From an uncultured Burkholderiaceae bacterium (GTDB taxonomy: Bacteria > Pseudomonadota > Gammaproteobacteria > Burkholderiales > Burkholderiaceae), in assembly GCA_937871985.1 (NCBI GenBank), contig CALMPB010000083.1:1-10657 (forward strand): 10,657 nt of DNA, in the 5' to 3' direction. A program made the position numbers and the translations under genes. The notes beneath the pieces were generated by a model. The model was not told the DNA's origin and did not search any database. It saw nothing but the letters and a program-made list of their open reading frames with translations. Shown in pieces: positions 1 through 7,401 of this stretch (positions within the stretch are counted from its first letter, which is position 1; each line of letters opens with the position of its first letter).

Positions 1-1
1 G

Positions 2-283
2 AACGCTGCGCGCCATCATATCGGAATGGCTGATCGCGATCGCCGGAATCTGCACAAACAGCACGGCATTACTCTCGAAGTCGTCAAATTGCCCGAAGCA
101 AAACGTGGATTTGTTCTCCTGCCCCGCCGATGGGTTGTTGAACGGTCCTTCGCATGGGCAACCAAATTCCGCAGGCTGGTCAAGGACTACGAGCGATATG
201 CTCAAACACTCGCGGGATTACACGTCGTCGCTTTCGCCTGCATCATGATCAGGCAAGTCGCCGCTCTCGCCGCAGATTCATAA
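2..283 (+). CDS. IS5-family transposase, C-terminal fragment (5' end outside window)
   Basis: This is the C-terminal end of a DDE transposase that would cut and paste its own IS. The frame is open from position 2 to the TAA at 281-283. The residues after position 62 ([17 protein letters not shown], then [13 protein letters not shown], then [11 protein letters not shown]) are the strongly conserved end of IS5-family transposases. The glutamate in WVVERSFAW (codon 140-142) is the expected third residue of the DDE triad. The two catalytic aspartates would be upstream, outside the window. The ATG at 26 is only an internal methionine. The roughly 20 residues before HGITLEVV resemble the family less well than what follows, so an internal deletion or frameshift near the window edge is possible but cannot be judged here. 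Confidence 0.85.
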   Translation, partial: NAARHHIGMADRDRRNLHKQHGITLEVVKLPEAKRGFVLLPRRWVVERSFAWATKFRRLVKDYERYAQTLAGLHVVAFACIMIRQVAALAADS

Positions 284-1017
284 CAGGCTCTAGCTGCCAA
301 TTTTCCTTCTAACTCCGCGAGCTCGCTTTGGAAATCAGCCCGTAGCAGCCCAGCGACCCGAAGGAACGCGTCCAGCCTTTCCAGCCTGCTGCGGAGCCGT
401 TCGCGCCGCTTCTCGTCACTGCGCGATGACTCTGTCCTTTCCAAAAGATGAGAGATGAGCTCGATATCGAACGCTGGCGCGGCGGAAGCGCCGTTTGCAA
501 GCATGACCCATTCCTTAGCATCGTCCGCGGCAGCTGCTGCCGCCCGAGTTATTGCTTGGTCAATCAGCATCCGCGCTGTGTCGTCGATCCCTTGAGCAAG
601 GGACAACCAGCGACGGGACAGCTCGCTCTCCTCGCCATCTTCCTGAGCCTTCTGACGTATCGTCGAGCGGTAAATTGGGGCTCGCGTTTCAGGATCGAGG
701 CTCTTTAGCGTGTCGATTAATGGTTCCAGCGTCTCAAACGGCCTTGCCCCGTTCGGCAGGGCGGCGCGATGATCCCAAAGTTCCAATATCGCACTCGCGC
801 AGCGCGCCTCCGCGTCGGTACGCGTTGCTTGAGGCGCGGTCTTCGCCGCGTGGATCAGTTCGGCTACATAATGCGCCATCCAACGCCCAAGAGTGTCGGT
901 ACTTTGCCTAAGCTCGAGTTCGGCGACGAGCTTCTCGCCTAGAGCGATGACCGCGTGGGCTTGAGGTGAGGACCCCTTTTCGATTGAGCGTGAAGATACC
1001 GGTGATTTCCGATGCAT
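202..1017 (-). CDS. Candidate Avs3b-like small partner of the STAND defence gene, 3' end replaced by the IS
   Basis: This is a mostly helical, charged protein with no catalytic motif that I recognise. It lies directly behind and overlaps the giant Avs-like gene, which suggests the small second protein of a two-gene AVAST type 3-like system (Avs3b). Its recognisable core starts near [13 protein letters not shown] and [15 protein letters not shown]. Its last host-encoded part ([27 protein letters not shown]) looks like coiled coil. The start is the ATG at 1017, because AAGGAGGG lies five bases upstream. Starts further upstream (up to 1095) lack this and would add a low-complexity tail. The reading frame crosses the IS end at 290, so the last 28 of 271 codons (from ACYES on) are IS antisense sequence and the native C-terminus is lost. 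The protein may be nearly complete or inactivated, since the native length is unknown. It overlaps avs3a by 110 bases in another frame. That this is a gene is fairly certain; the Avs3b identity is moderate. Confidence 0.6.
   Translation of the reverse strand: MHRKSPVSSRSIEKGSSPQAHAVIALGEKLVAELELRQSTDTLGRWMAHYVAELIHAAKTAPQATRTDAEARCASAILELWDHRAALPNGARPFETLEPLIDTLKSLDPETRAPIYRSTIRQKAQEDGEESELSRRWLSLAQGIDDTARMLIDQAITRAAAAAADDAKEWVMLANGASAAPAFDIELISHLLERTESSRSDEKRRERLRSRLERLDAFLRVAGLLRADFQSELAELEGKLAARACYESAARAATCLIMMQAKATTCNPASV
282..290. repeat. IS right terminal inverted repeat (outer end)
   Basis: AACAGGCTC directly precedes TAG and marks the probable outer end of the IS5-family element. It is assigned from its position just after the transposase stop, from its similarity to IS5-type GAGCCTGTT ends, and because the adjoining host sequence completes a CTAG target. 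Only one end is visible, so this is a probable boundary, not a proven one. Confidence 0.6.
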
Positions 1018-4000
1018 TTCTGCCCTCCTTGCGCCACCGGCGTTCATGTTCGTCATAAGCGAGCTTTCGCTCGACGCTGATTTCGAAAAGGACATTCTGT
1101 CCCGTGGTCGTCATCAGGCGATCCAGCAAAGCAGTGCTTGCGATGAGGCGCTTGCCGCCTCCCGCGCGGCTCTCATTCTCGCCGGTTCCTTCGCTCCAGA
1201 TCTCCAACCAGAGCTGCGGCTCACCGGTGCCGTCTCGCCAGATGCGCTGAGCGCGGTCGGGCTTGATGGCAAGCATTTCAGCGATTGGCGGCGCCGGCAC
1301 GAGGAGTCGGGAGGACAGGTCCGCTGCCCAGGGATCGAACTCGTCGAGAGCGCGGTCGTGACCGGTTTCGCTTATCCAGCCCTTGAACGCATAGCGATCC
1401 TGATCGATCTCCAGATGGTCGCCGAAATCAGGAACCTTGTAGAGCTGCGGGCTCGCGGCGGTTTGAAGTGCGCGCGCGAGCGCATCGGTTCGGTCAGCCG
1501 TGACGAGGGCACTGTTGATGCTGGTCCGCTGGCGCCGCCGCCCCGCATAGGCGGTCCACCATCCGGCAACGACGATCGCACCCTCCCGCGGCCGCAGGAG
1601 GGCCGGCAAATCCGCGTCGCTTAATGATCCCGGCCATTCGTCGTCGGTGGACTTCGGCAGCTCCTCGAGGTCGGCGGGTGTGCTGTCTCGGCGGTCGGAC
1701 AGCCAAAGTCCGTCGCGCCGCGTCAGGCCCTGCTCGGAGAGCCAGCGGTCGAACGAAGACCAGTCATCTTCCGGATCTTCATGGAGTGGATGGGTCTCAA
1801 GAAGCTTGCCCGCAGTCGTCATCGTCGCGTGATAGCTTAAGTAGAAACTTAGATCGTCGTTGCGTGAGGCGCTGCCCTGACCGCGCCGCCATTCGTCGCG
1901 GAAAAATCCGCGCGTCGCGCGAACGTCCCGGTCCCAATGTCCATTTTCTCCGAGGCCCCAATCGTCTCGGATGACCTTTTCCGCTTCGATCTCCATTTCT
2001 TCCTCGGAGAGTGCGAAGGCCCGGCCTAGGGGCGCGAGCCAATATTTCGGAAAGTCGATGCCGAACGAAAAGCGCTGCTCGTCATACGGGCGCTTCGCTC
2101 GTCCCGGTCGGTCGCGCTCGTAAAACTTGGATTGAATCGGCTGAAGTGACGAGCGGTTGATCGCACGCAACGCTTCAGCCTCTGTGTCTGACAACGCGAG
2201 CTCGTAGTGGTGATGAAGCGCGAGAACCGCATCCGCAGCAATCTGACGCATGAGGACGTGTCGGTTTTCGCGCGAGGCATGCCGACGCAGAAACGCTTCA
2301 TGTTCGGCAACCACCGCTCCACTTTCCTGAGCTGCGCCGGACAGGGCGAGGAGCAGCCATTGCAAGGCGTGAAGACGATAGAAGTGCAGCTGCGCGTCCG
2401 CGAATGGTCCGGTCCGATCCGTCTCCGCCAGTGCCACGAGGGCCCGCAGCACGTCTCTTCTGCCGAGGCGGCAGAGCCCTCGCACTGCGTGGCCAGCCTC
2501 CCACCGGCGTGCCGCCAGCGGAGAACCGAGCGCTCCCCAAAGGTAACCCGCCATCGCCGCCTCGACAGTTTCTGGGGGTGACAGACTCTCCGACCAAGGC
2601 CCATCTGCATCCTTGGGCTGCAGGGCGGGTTCCAACAGGTCTAGGCCGTATCGAAGCGTTTCGAGCGCGTCATCGCCGGTCACAAGCTGGGCGAGCAGCC
2701 CCACCAACTGAAATAAGCCGCCGGCGCCCACCGGAAGGGCCGTGGCCCCAATCGCATCAACCGCCTCGGCTATGAGGTCGCGCGGGCTGAGGCCGCTCGC
2801 GTCGCTGGCCAGCTCGAGTGGTAGCAGCTGGTAGTAGCGGTCGACGGAGACGGAGGAGGCGGAGCGACGGTAGCTTTCCCTGACGAAACGGGCGAGCGCT
2901 GGGCGGACGGACAGCCGCTTCTTCCATTCCTGAGGCACGGATTCGAGGAGCGCGCGCGTGTCGTAAAGATCGAGGGGACAGCTGGAGCGAAGAGCATCGA
3001 TGAACGCGCTCTCCTCGCCTGCTGCCACACGCTCGTACGCCTGCTTGAGAAACTCCTCACGGTAGAAGCCACGCCCGTGTGCCCTATACCGCTGCAGCGC
3101 TATCTCGATGTCCGGGCCGTTCGTGAGGTCCGCCCCACCAAAGATCGCGTCCCAATCGACCTGTTTTTCATCGGGTTCGGGCACGTAGACGGTACGCTCC
3201 CGTTGCTCCGTTTCGGCCTCGTTACGCTGAGCTCGCTGCAGGATCGGCGTGATATCGATTGCCTTAATGTCGTATTGGCCGAGCAACTCCTGAACTCGCC
3301 GCCAACGCTTGGGTGAGGCGGCTGTGAATTGCATGTAGTCCACGGCAAAGCGGGCAGCGGTTTCGCGCTCTCCTTCGCTCCCGCTGACCCGAAGCGCCCC
3401 TTCTAGGATCAGCTCGTATTCCCACCAAGCGCCCATGGTGATCAGCGGAAGCGAGTCCCTAGGGTCGAGGCGACCACGCTTCACAAGCTCGCTAGCAAGC
3501 TCAGGGAGGAGCCGCTCTTCCCTGCCGAAGCGTCGATCGATCCACCGGCTGAGGATAGTCGGCCCGGACCTTGCCGAGAGGCCAACGATCGCCTCGATGG
3601 TATATTCCCAATCGAAATGCTTGTCCCGAGCGACATAGTCATAGGTCAGCTCTGCGGCTCGGGCCAAGCGGTAAGCGGTCTCTGGCTCGTCCCTTCCGTC
3701 GCGAGCGCTCGCCTCGGCCAAGTGGAGGAGCGCATGCCACCGGCTCAAATTCTCATCGCCGATGCGACCGGAGACGAGGATTGCCAGCTCGAAATACTGA
3801 CGCGCCTCGGCATCGCTTGCGAGCAATATCGCCCGGGCAAGCAGCACATAGGATTCGGCCTTTGACCCGGCATCCTCCCGCTCACTTTCGATGAGCGAAA
3901 AGGCCCGCTGGGCCAGCGTCAAAGCTTGACCCTGCTGTCCGTCCTTTCGCGCCGCGCGGCGCGCTAATGAGGTCAAGGTGGGGACATGAAGGGGCTGTTT

Positions 4001-7000
4001 GAGGCGTCCGGCCCACCGTTCAAACTCCTGCCACATGGGCGTTGGTTCATCGACCGCGAGAGTGAGCTCGCCTCGCAGTCTCGCTACCTCATCGGCTGTC
4101 GCAGACCGCTCGCGGTAGGAATGATCTTCTGCCGCCCGAGATCTCTCGTGCGCCTTTTCGATCAGGACTGGCAAATCCGAAGCGGCGACGAGCCCGAGCT
4201 GAAGTTGCGCCCACAATTCGTGCCAAGGCAGCAGTGCGCCGACATCCTCACGAAATCGCCTCGCGTCGGGATCATGATCGTGCTTCGCCTTGATCGCCTT
4301 GCGGATGTCGGAATGGGCAAGTGACTCGAGGGACAACGGCTTGTTGCGAAGCGCCGCTCGAAGCACATAAGCGCGCAGATAGATGAAGCGGTCATCCTGC
4401 ATATGCGCGATATTTGAGAAGAGCGCGCGTGGCGGCTCCTTGGGAAGGTAGCGACCGAGAAGACGAGCGAGGGCTCGCCTGGCCGCAATTCGATGGCGCA
4501 GGGCGGCCGTCACCAATGCTGTAATCGCGCCGAGGCGAATCCGCTCGCCATCCCAGCTGCCCGGCGACTGGATCTTGACGTGCCGGCTTAGGGCGAGTGT
4601 CAGCGCGCGCTTGACGGCAGATTTCGGGGGGAACCGACCGACATTGGCAAGCTCGACTGTGATCGCGAGCAGGAGACCGAGGTCGTTCCCCGCCGCAATA
4701 GCGAGCGCATCGATTTCGTCGAACCTTCCGGCATCGATCAGGCGTCTGACTAGCAGCTGCCCGACGCGGAACGATACCTCTCGCGGGCGCCAGCGGCGCA
4801 ACTGCGCCGCGCACACGTCAGGCCCATGCAGATTTAGCTCGGCGAGCTGAAGCTCGGCGATATCCTCATCCTGCATCTTTTCCTGTTCATGCTCGCTTTC
4901 TCCAGTGTGAAGCGACCGAACCCAGTGCCCTAGCCAGTCATAGGCGATTCGCAGCCGCCCTCGGGCATCCCCGCCAAGTGCCAAATTCCCGGAGAGCAAA
5001 GCTGCTTCATAGGCGGCTTCCGAGCCGGGCCAGGCGCCCCCCATAATGAGGCGACGCGAGACCTGCTCGACCAGCTGATTGGCCTCAAGAAAGCGTGAGG
5101 CAAGATCGGTGTTGACGCTCAGCAATCTTTGCTGCCGAGCGTCGGCGGCCGCCTCGCCGCCCGCCTTCAGCGCCAGCTTCGCGGCTTCCGTGAAGCGCTT
5201 GCTCCGAAGCGCCGCCTTCAGCGCGAACTGCAATCGCTGAAGCTCGACATCTCGACGCGCGATTGCGCTCTCCTCAGGCAAGGCTTCGCCGCTCAACGCG
5301 AGGTCCACCAGTGCGTCGAACTGGCCCGCCTCAAGCATAAGCTGGGGGAGGACGGCCGCGACGTACGCACTTTGCGCCGTCAACGGCCGCAGTCGCGCAA
5401 CGAAGCTGCTGAGCTCTTCGGGTGTCGGGCGGAAGCGTTGGCGAAACCACGTTTCGGTAGGCTCGTCCCTAAACTGCACCGCATCCTCCCGGATTAGGAG
5501 CGGGCGCCCGAGATCATGAGCAATGCTTCGGACCAGTTCGACCGGGACGTCCGCCGTAGCTGCGACAACGTCCAGCGGGACGAATGGCCGGAGCGTGGCG
5601 AGCGCAGCGCACAAGCGGTCTATTTGCGTCTGCTCAAGACCAACCGCTGAATCGCGAATGCTGGCGATGGCCTGATCCAGCAGAGTCCCAATCGTGTCCT
5701 CGACCGTTCGGGGCGTCGGTCCGAGCTTAGCCAAGACGTCGGGCAGTGCAGTGCCCGCCTCGAGCGCAACCCTTTGCACCCGCGGATTGTGGGAGGTCAA
5801 ACGATGGAATTCCCGCACGTCCTGCAGGCTTGCCCCGGGAAACCGGCTGCGGAGATTGAGCGCCGTTTCGGCCTCGCTGAACGGGCGAAGCTCGATCTGT
5901 GGGATGTACGGTGGCGGATTCAAGAGGGGCACGCGGTGTGGCCGAGCGGTCAGAATGACCCTAACATTGCTCGGGAAGATTTCCCGAAGGAGCAGCCGCG
6001 GAAAGCTGGGCCCGTCATTGGCCTCAGCCGCCGCCATCTCCGCGTTGTCCGCGGCATCAATAACGAGACAGAGCAGGGTGTCGGGACTACGCTTGGCGAG
6101 CAGTGAGCTTGCTTGAGCGACCCGCGCCATAAACGCCTGCACGAAGGCCGAGTCTTCCGCTTTCGAGGTGGGTATCAGGGGATCGCACAGCGAAGCCGAG
6201 GCCATTTCGTTCGCGAGTTGGACGAGACCGTCACGTGGGCGGTGTCGATATCCGCTCGCGCTGCGATAGCCGCCGTTCCCGAAGCAGTCGTAGACGAACG
6301 TCTCGCTGCCGTCCGGCAAGCGCGCTTCAATGCGCGTTGCGACCACCGACTTTCCGACGCCGCCATCTGCATAGAGGATGCTCGCTCCAGGCGAAGCCTT
6401 GATCGAGGCAATCAGCGCCGGCATCTGCTCGCGCTCGACCAGTGCCTCCGGAACCTCGATGAGCACCGGGGCGGGAAAGAGGTCGCGTGTATCGGCGCCG
6501 ATTGCCTTCAGCACATCAAAGCGGGTGATCTCCGGGTTTTTGGCAAACTCCGACGTGGCCTTACGCGCCACCAAATCTTTGAGCTTTAATGGCGCGTCCC
6601 TGTCGTTATCCGGCAAGTAGGCTCGAAAATCGCGCTCAAGGAGCTCTCGCTGCCCGAGGAAACCGCTGGCACCGGGGAGCAGTCGAACGAGGCTTGCAAA
6701 GCTCTGGAGCGCCTCACCCGACAGCCCAATGACGCCGCGCAGATACGTTGATCGCGTGCTCTCCACCGCAGCGGCTAGATCCGCCAACGCGTCCGTCACG
6801 GCCGGCGCTATCGGCCGATTGGTTTCAAATTCAAAGATGAACCGGGCGGCCACATCGTCCCGCCCGAAGCGGTCAACCAACTCCACATACCGAGCGGCGA
6901 AACCTTCCAAGGTCTTTTTGAGTCCGCTGGCGGTCCATTCATCCTGGGCGCGAAGGGTGGAATGCTTGAATTGGCGATAATGGATGCGCTCAGCGGTCGC

Positions 7001-7201
7001 GAATTCGGCGCTTCCGTAGTAGAGGCCGAGATCGATCACCTCGAGCCCGGGTTCAACATCTTCTCCGGCAGGAACCCCTTCGATGCTGACGGCGGCTAGA
7101 GCCGCACTCGGGGGCAACATCTCAAGGCAGAGTCTCGCCCCACGAATATAGTGAAATTGGTCGCCGTCGCGGCTGGGCCGCACGAGGTCTACATCTGACA
7201 T
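908..7201 (-). CDS. avs3a: Avs-type antiviral STAND NTPase with N-terminal nuclease-like domain (Avs3a-like)
   Basis: This cytoplasmic anti-phage sensor-effector has about 2097 residues, the size expected for AVAST type 3 nuclease/ATPases. Known Avs proteins bind a conserved phage protein (large terminase or portal), oligomerise with ATP and cleave DNA. Numbering is from the ATG at 7201. Residues 1 to about 150 look like a Cap4/DUF4297-type nuclease: FHYIRGARLCLEML, then EVIDLGLYY with D57, then HYRQFKHS with Q77-x-K79, a PD-(D/E)xK-like pattern. The STAND NTPase follows: Walker A DGGVGKS at 279-285, Walker B LVIDAADN at 379-386, an arginine motif VRVILTAR at 413-420, and the winged-helix-region motif FRDEPTETWF at about 577-586. 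Residues from about 600 to 1700 are helical, TPR/HEAT-like repeats (clear HEAT-like stretch near 1550-1595), the likely phage-protein sensor. A globular C-terminal part ends in a basic tail. The ORF can also start at GTG 7207, but ATG 7201 lies nine bases after GAGAGGG and is better spaced. No frameshift or missing key residue is seen. The Avs class is a strong call; subtype 3 is a judgement from domain type, size and the two-gene layout. Confidence 0.75.
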   Translation of the reverse strand: MSDVDLVRPSRDGDQFHYIRGARLCLEMLPPSAALAAVSIEGVPAGEDVEPGLEVIDLGLYYGSAEFATAERIHYRQFKHSTLRAQDEWTASGLKKTLEGFAARYVELVDRFGRDDVAARFIFEFETNRPIAPAVTDALADLAAAVESTRSTYLRGVIGLSGEALQSFASLVRLLPGASGFLGQRELLERDFRAYLPDNDRDAPLKLKDLVARKATSEFAKNPEITRFDVLKAIGADTRDLFPAPVLIEVPEALVEREQMPALIASIKASPGASILYADGGVGKSVVATRIEARLPDGSETFVYDCFGNGGYRSASGYRHRPRDGLVQLANEMASASLCDPLIPTSKAEDSAFVQAFMARVAQASSLLAKRSPDTLLCLVIDAADNAEMAAAEANDGPSFPRLLLREIFPSNVRVILTARPHRVPLLNPPPYIPQIELRPFSEAETALNLRSRFPGASLQDVREFHRLTSHNPRVQRVALEAGTALPDVLAKLGPTPRTVEDTIGTLLDQAIASIRDSAVGLEQTQIDRLCAALATLRPFVPLDVVAATADVPVELVRSIAHDLGRPLLIREDAVQFRDEPTETWFRQRFRPTPEELSSFVARLRPLTAQSAYVAAVLPQLMLEAGQFDALVDLALSGEALPEESAIARRDVELQRLQFALKAALRSKRFTEAAKLALKAGGEAAADARQQRLLSVNTDLASRFLEANQLVEQVSRRLIMGGAWPGSEAAYEAALLSGNLALGGDARGRLRIAYDWLGHWVRSLHTGESEHEQEKMQDEDIAELQLAELNLHGPDVCAAQLRRWRPREVSFRVGQLLVRRLIDAGRFDEIDALAIAAGNDLGLLLAITVELANVGRFPPKSAVKRALTLALSRHVKIQSPGSWDGERIRLGAITALVTAALRHRIAARRALARLLGRYLPKEPPRALFSNIAHMQDDRFIYLRAYVLRAALRNKPLSLESLAHSDIRKAIKAKHDHDPDARRFREDVGALLPWHELWAQLQLGLVAASDLPVLIEKAHERSRAAEDHSYRERSATADEVARLRGELTLAVDEPTPMWQEFERWAGRLKQPLHVPTLTSLARRAARKDGQQGQALTLAQRAFSLIESEREDAGSKAESYVLLARAILLASDAEARQYFELAILVSGRIGDENLSRWHALLHLAEASARDGRDEPETAYRLARAAELTYDYVARDKHFDWEYTIEAIVGLSARSGPTILSRWIDRRFGREERLLPELASELVKRGRLDPRDSLPLITMGAWWEYELILEGALRVSGSEGERETAARFAVDYMQFTAASPKRWRRVQELLGQYDIKAIDITPILQRAQRNEAETEQRERTVYVPEPDEKQVDWDAIFGGADLTNGPDIEIALQRYRAHGRGFYREEFLKQAYERVAAGEESAFIDALRSSCPLDLYDTRALLESVPQEWKKRLSVRPALARFVRESYRRSASSVSVDRYYQLLPLELASDASGLSPRDLIAEAVDAIGATALPVGAGGLFQLVGLLAQLVTGDDALETLRYGLDLLEPALQPKDADGPWSESLSPPETVEAAMAGYLWGALGSPLAARRWEAGHAVRGLCRLGRRDVLRALVALAETDRTGPFADAQLHFYRLHALQWLLLALSGAAQESGAVVAEHEAFLRRHASRENRHVLMRQIAADAVLALHHHYELALSDTEAEALRAINRSSLQPIQSKFYERDRPGRAKRPYDEQRFSFGIDFPKYWLAPLGRAFALSEEEMEIEAEKVIRDDWGLGENGHWDRDVRATRGFFRDEWRRGQGSASRNDDLSFYLSYHATMTTAGKLLETHPLHEDPEDDWSSFDRWLSEQGLTRRDGLWLSDRRDSTPADLEELPKSTDDEWPGSLSDADLPALLRPREGAIVVAGWWTAYAGRRRQRTSINSALVTADRTDALARALQTAASPQLYKVPDFGDHLEIDQDRYAFKGWISETGHDRALDEFDPWAADLSSRLLVPAPPIAEMLAIKPDRAQRIWRDGTGEPQLWLEIWSEGTGENESRAGGGKRLIASTALLDRLMTTTGQNVLFEISVERKLAYDEHERRWRKEGRNASEITGIFTLNRKGVLTSSPRGHRSRREARRRTRA
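1023..1030 (-). promoter_or_regulatory. Strong internal Shine-Dalgarno for the downstream gene
   Basis: On the minus strand AAGGAGGG lies five bases before the ATG at 1017, a near-perfect Shine-Dalgarno sequence inside the coding end of the upstream giant gene. It decides the start of the second gene. It also argues that the overlap is two genes with separate initiation, not a single gene broken by a frameshift. Confidence 0.75.
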
Positions 7202-7206
7202 GCTCA

Positions 7207-7226
7207 CCAGCCCTCTCGGGGCCTGG
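7207..7226 (-). promoter_or_regulatory. Hairpin overlapping the ribosome binding site of the Avs-like gene
   Basis: On the mRNA strand CCAG-G-CCC, a short loop CGAGA, then GGG-CTGG can fold into a seven-pair stem with one bulged G. The Shine-Dalgarno GAGAGGG sits in the loop and the 3' arm, nine bases before ATG 7201. The fold would partly hide the ribosome binding site and could keep expression of a self-toxic nuclease low. The pairing is seen in the sequence; a regulatory role is inference. Confidence 0.35.
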
Positions 7227-7260
7227 ATGCAGCGCCATTCCGACCCTCTTTGTTTGCAGC

Positions 7261-7289
7261 TAGATAGGCTATGGCGGCCCCCCTGGAAA
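7261..7289 (-). promoter_or_regulatory. Candidate promoter for the avs genes
   Basis: Reading the minus strand, TTTCCA (7289-7284; 4 of 6 matches to TTGACA) is followed after 17 bases by TATCTA (7266-7261; 3 of 6 matches to TATAAT). Transcription would start around 7254, leaving a leader of about 50 bases before the ATG at 7201. The match is modest, as is common in alphaproteobacteria, so this is a candidate only. Read-through from traA, which ends about 200 bases upstream on the same strand, is the alternative source of transcription. Confidence 0.3.
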
Positions 7290-7313
7290 GGCTGGCGGGT
7301 CTAGTTACGTCCG

Positions 7314-7362
7314 CCCCCCCCCGGCAGATGAAGCGTGCGCTTCTGGGCAGCCCCGCCGCTGC
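7314..7362. repeat. Poly-C tract and two short inverted repeats between traA and the avs gene
   Basis: The spacer of about 200 bases between traA and the Avs-like gene contains no gene. It holds a run of nine C (7314-7322; a G run on the gene strand), the near-palindrome GAAGCG-TG-CGCTTC (7330-7343), and GCAGC/GCTGC around a six-base spacer (7347-7362). The two stems lie 40 to 72 bases after the traA stop in its direction of transcription but have no following T run, so an intrinsic terminator is not convincing. They could be an operator or processing structure, or chance in GC-rich DNA. A second, shorter C run is at 7278-7283. Confidence 0.35.
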
Positions 7363-7401
7363 TCCGGACCACCGACATTGGGGTGCAAAAATGACATCGC
7401 T

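Larger units (their letters stand above)
1..290 (+). mobile_element. Right-end portion of an IS5-family insertion sequence
   Basis: The left edge of the window lies inside an insertion sequence. The segment carries the 3' part of a DDE transposase gene. Seven bases after the transposase stop it ends in AACAGGCTC (282-290), which on the other strand reads GAGCCTGTT, the kind of terminus seen in IS5-family elements. The bases across the end, C290-T-A-G293, form CTAG, a typical target of the IS427-type subgroup, which duplicates the central TA. The other end and the second target copy lie outside the window, so the exact boundary and the duplication cannot be verified. The element sits in the 3' part of the minus-strand gene at 202..1017. 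Confidence 0.75.

Noticed and set aside
26..283. A complete 85-residue gene starting at ATG 26
   Set aside because: The frame is open to the window edge and the protein is only the C-terminal part of a longer transposase, so the ATG is internal.
908..1095. A frameshift joining the giant gene and the small gene into one ORF
   Set aside because: The giant protein reads plausibly to a family-like end and the second gene has its own strong Shine-Dalgarno and ATG at 1017, so two genes explain the data better.
1046..1624. A 192-codon + strand frame, with several others between 1000 and 6600
   Set aside because: All lie opposite the giant Avs-like gene, have no recognisable motifs or ribosome binding sites, and are explained by GC-rich antisense coding.
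7330..7362. Intrinsic terminator for traA
   Set aside because: The stems are short and no T run follows in the direction of traA transcription, so termination is not supported.
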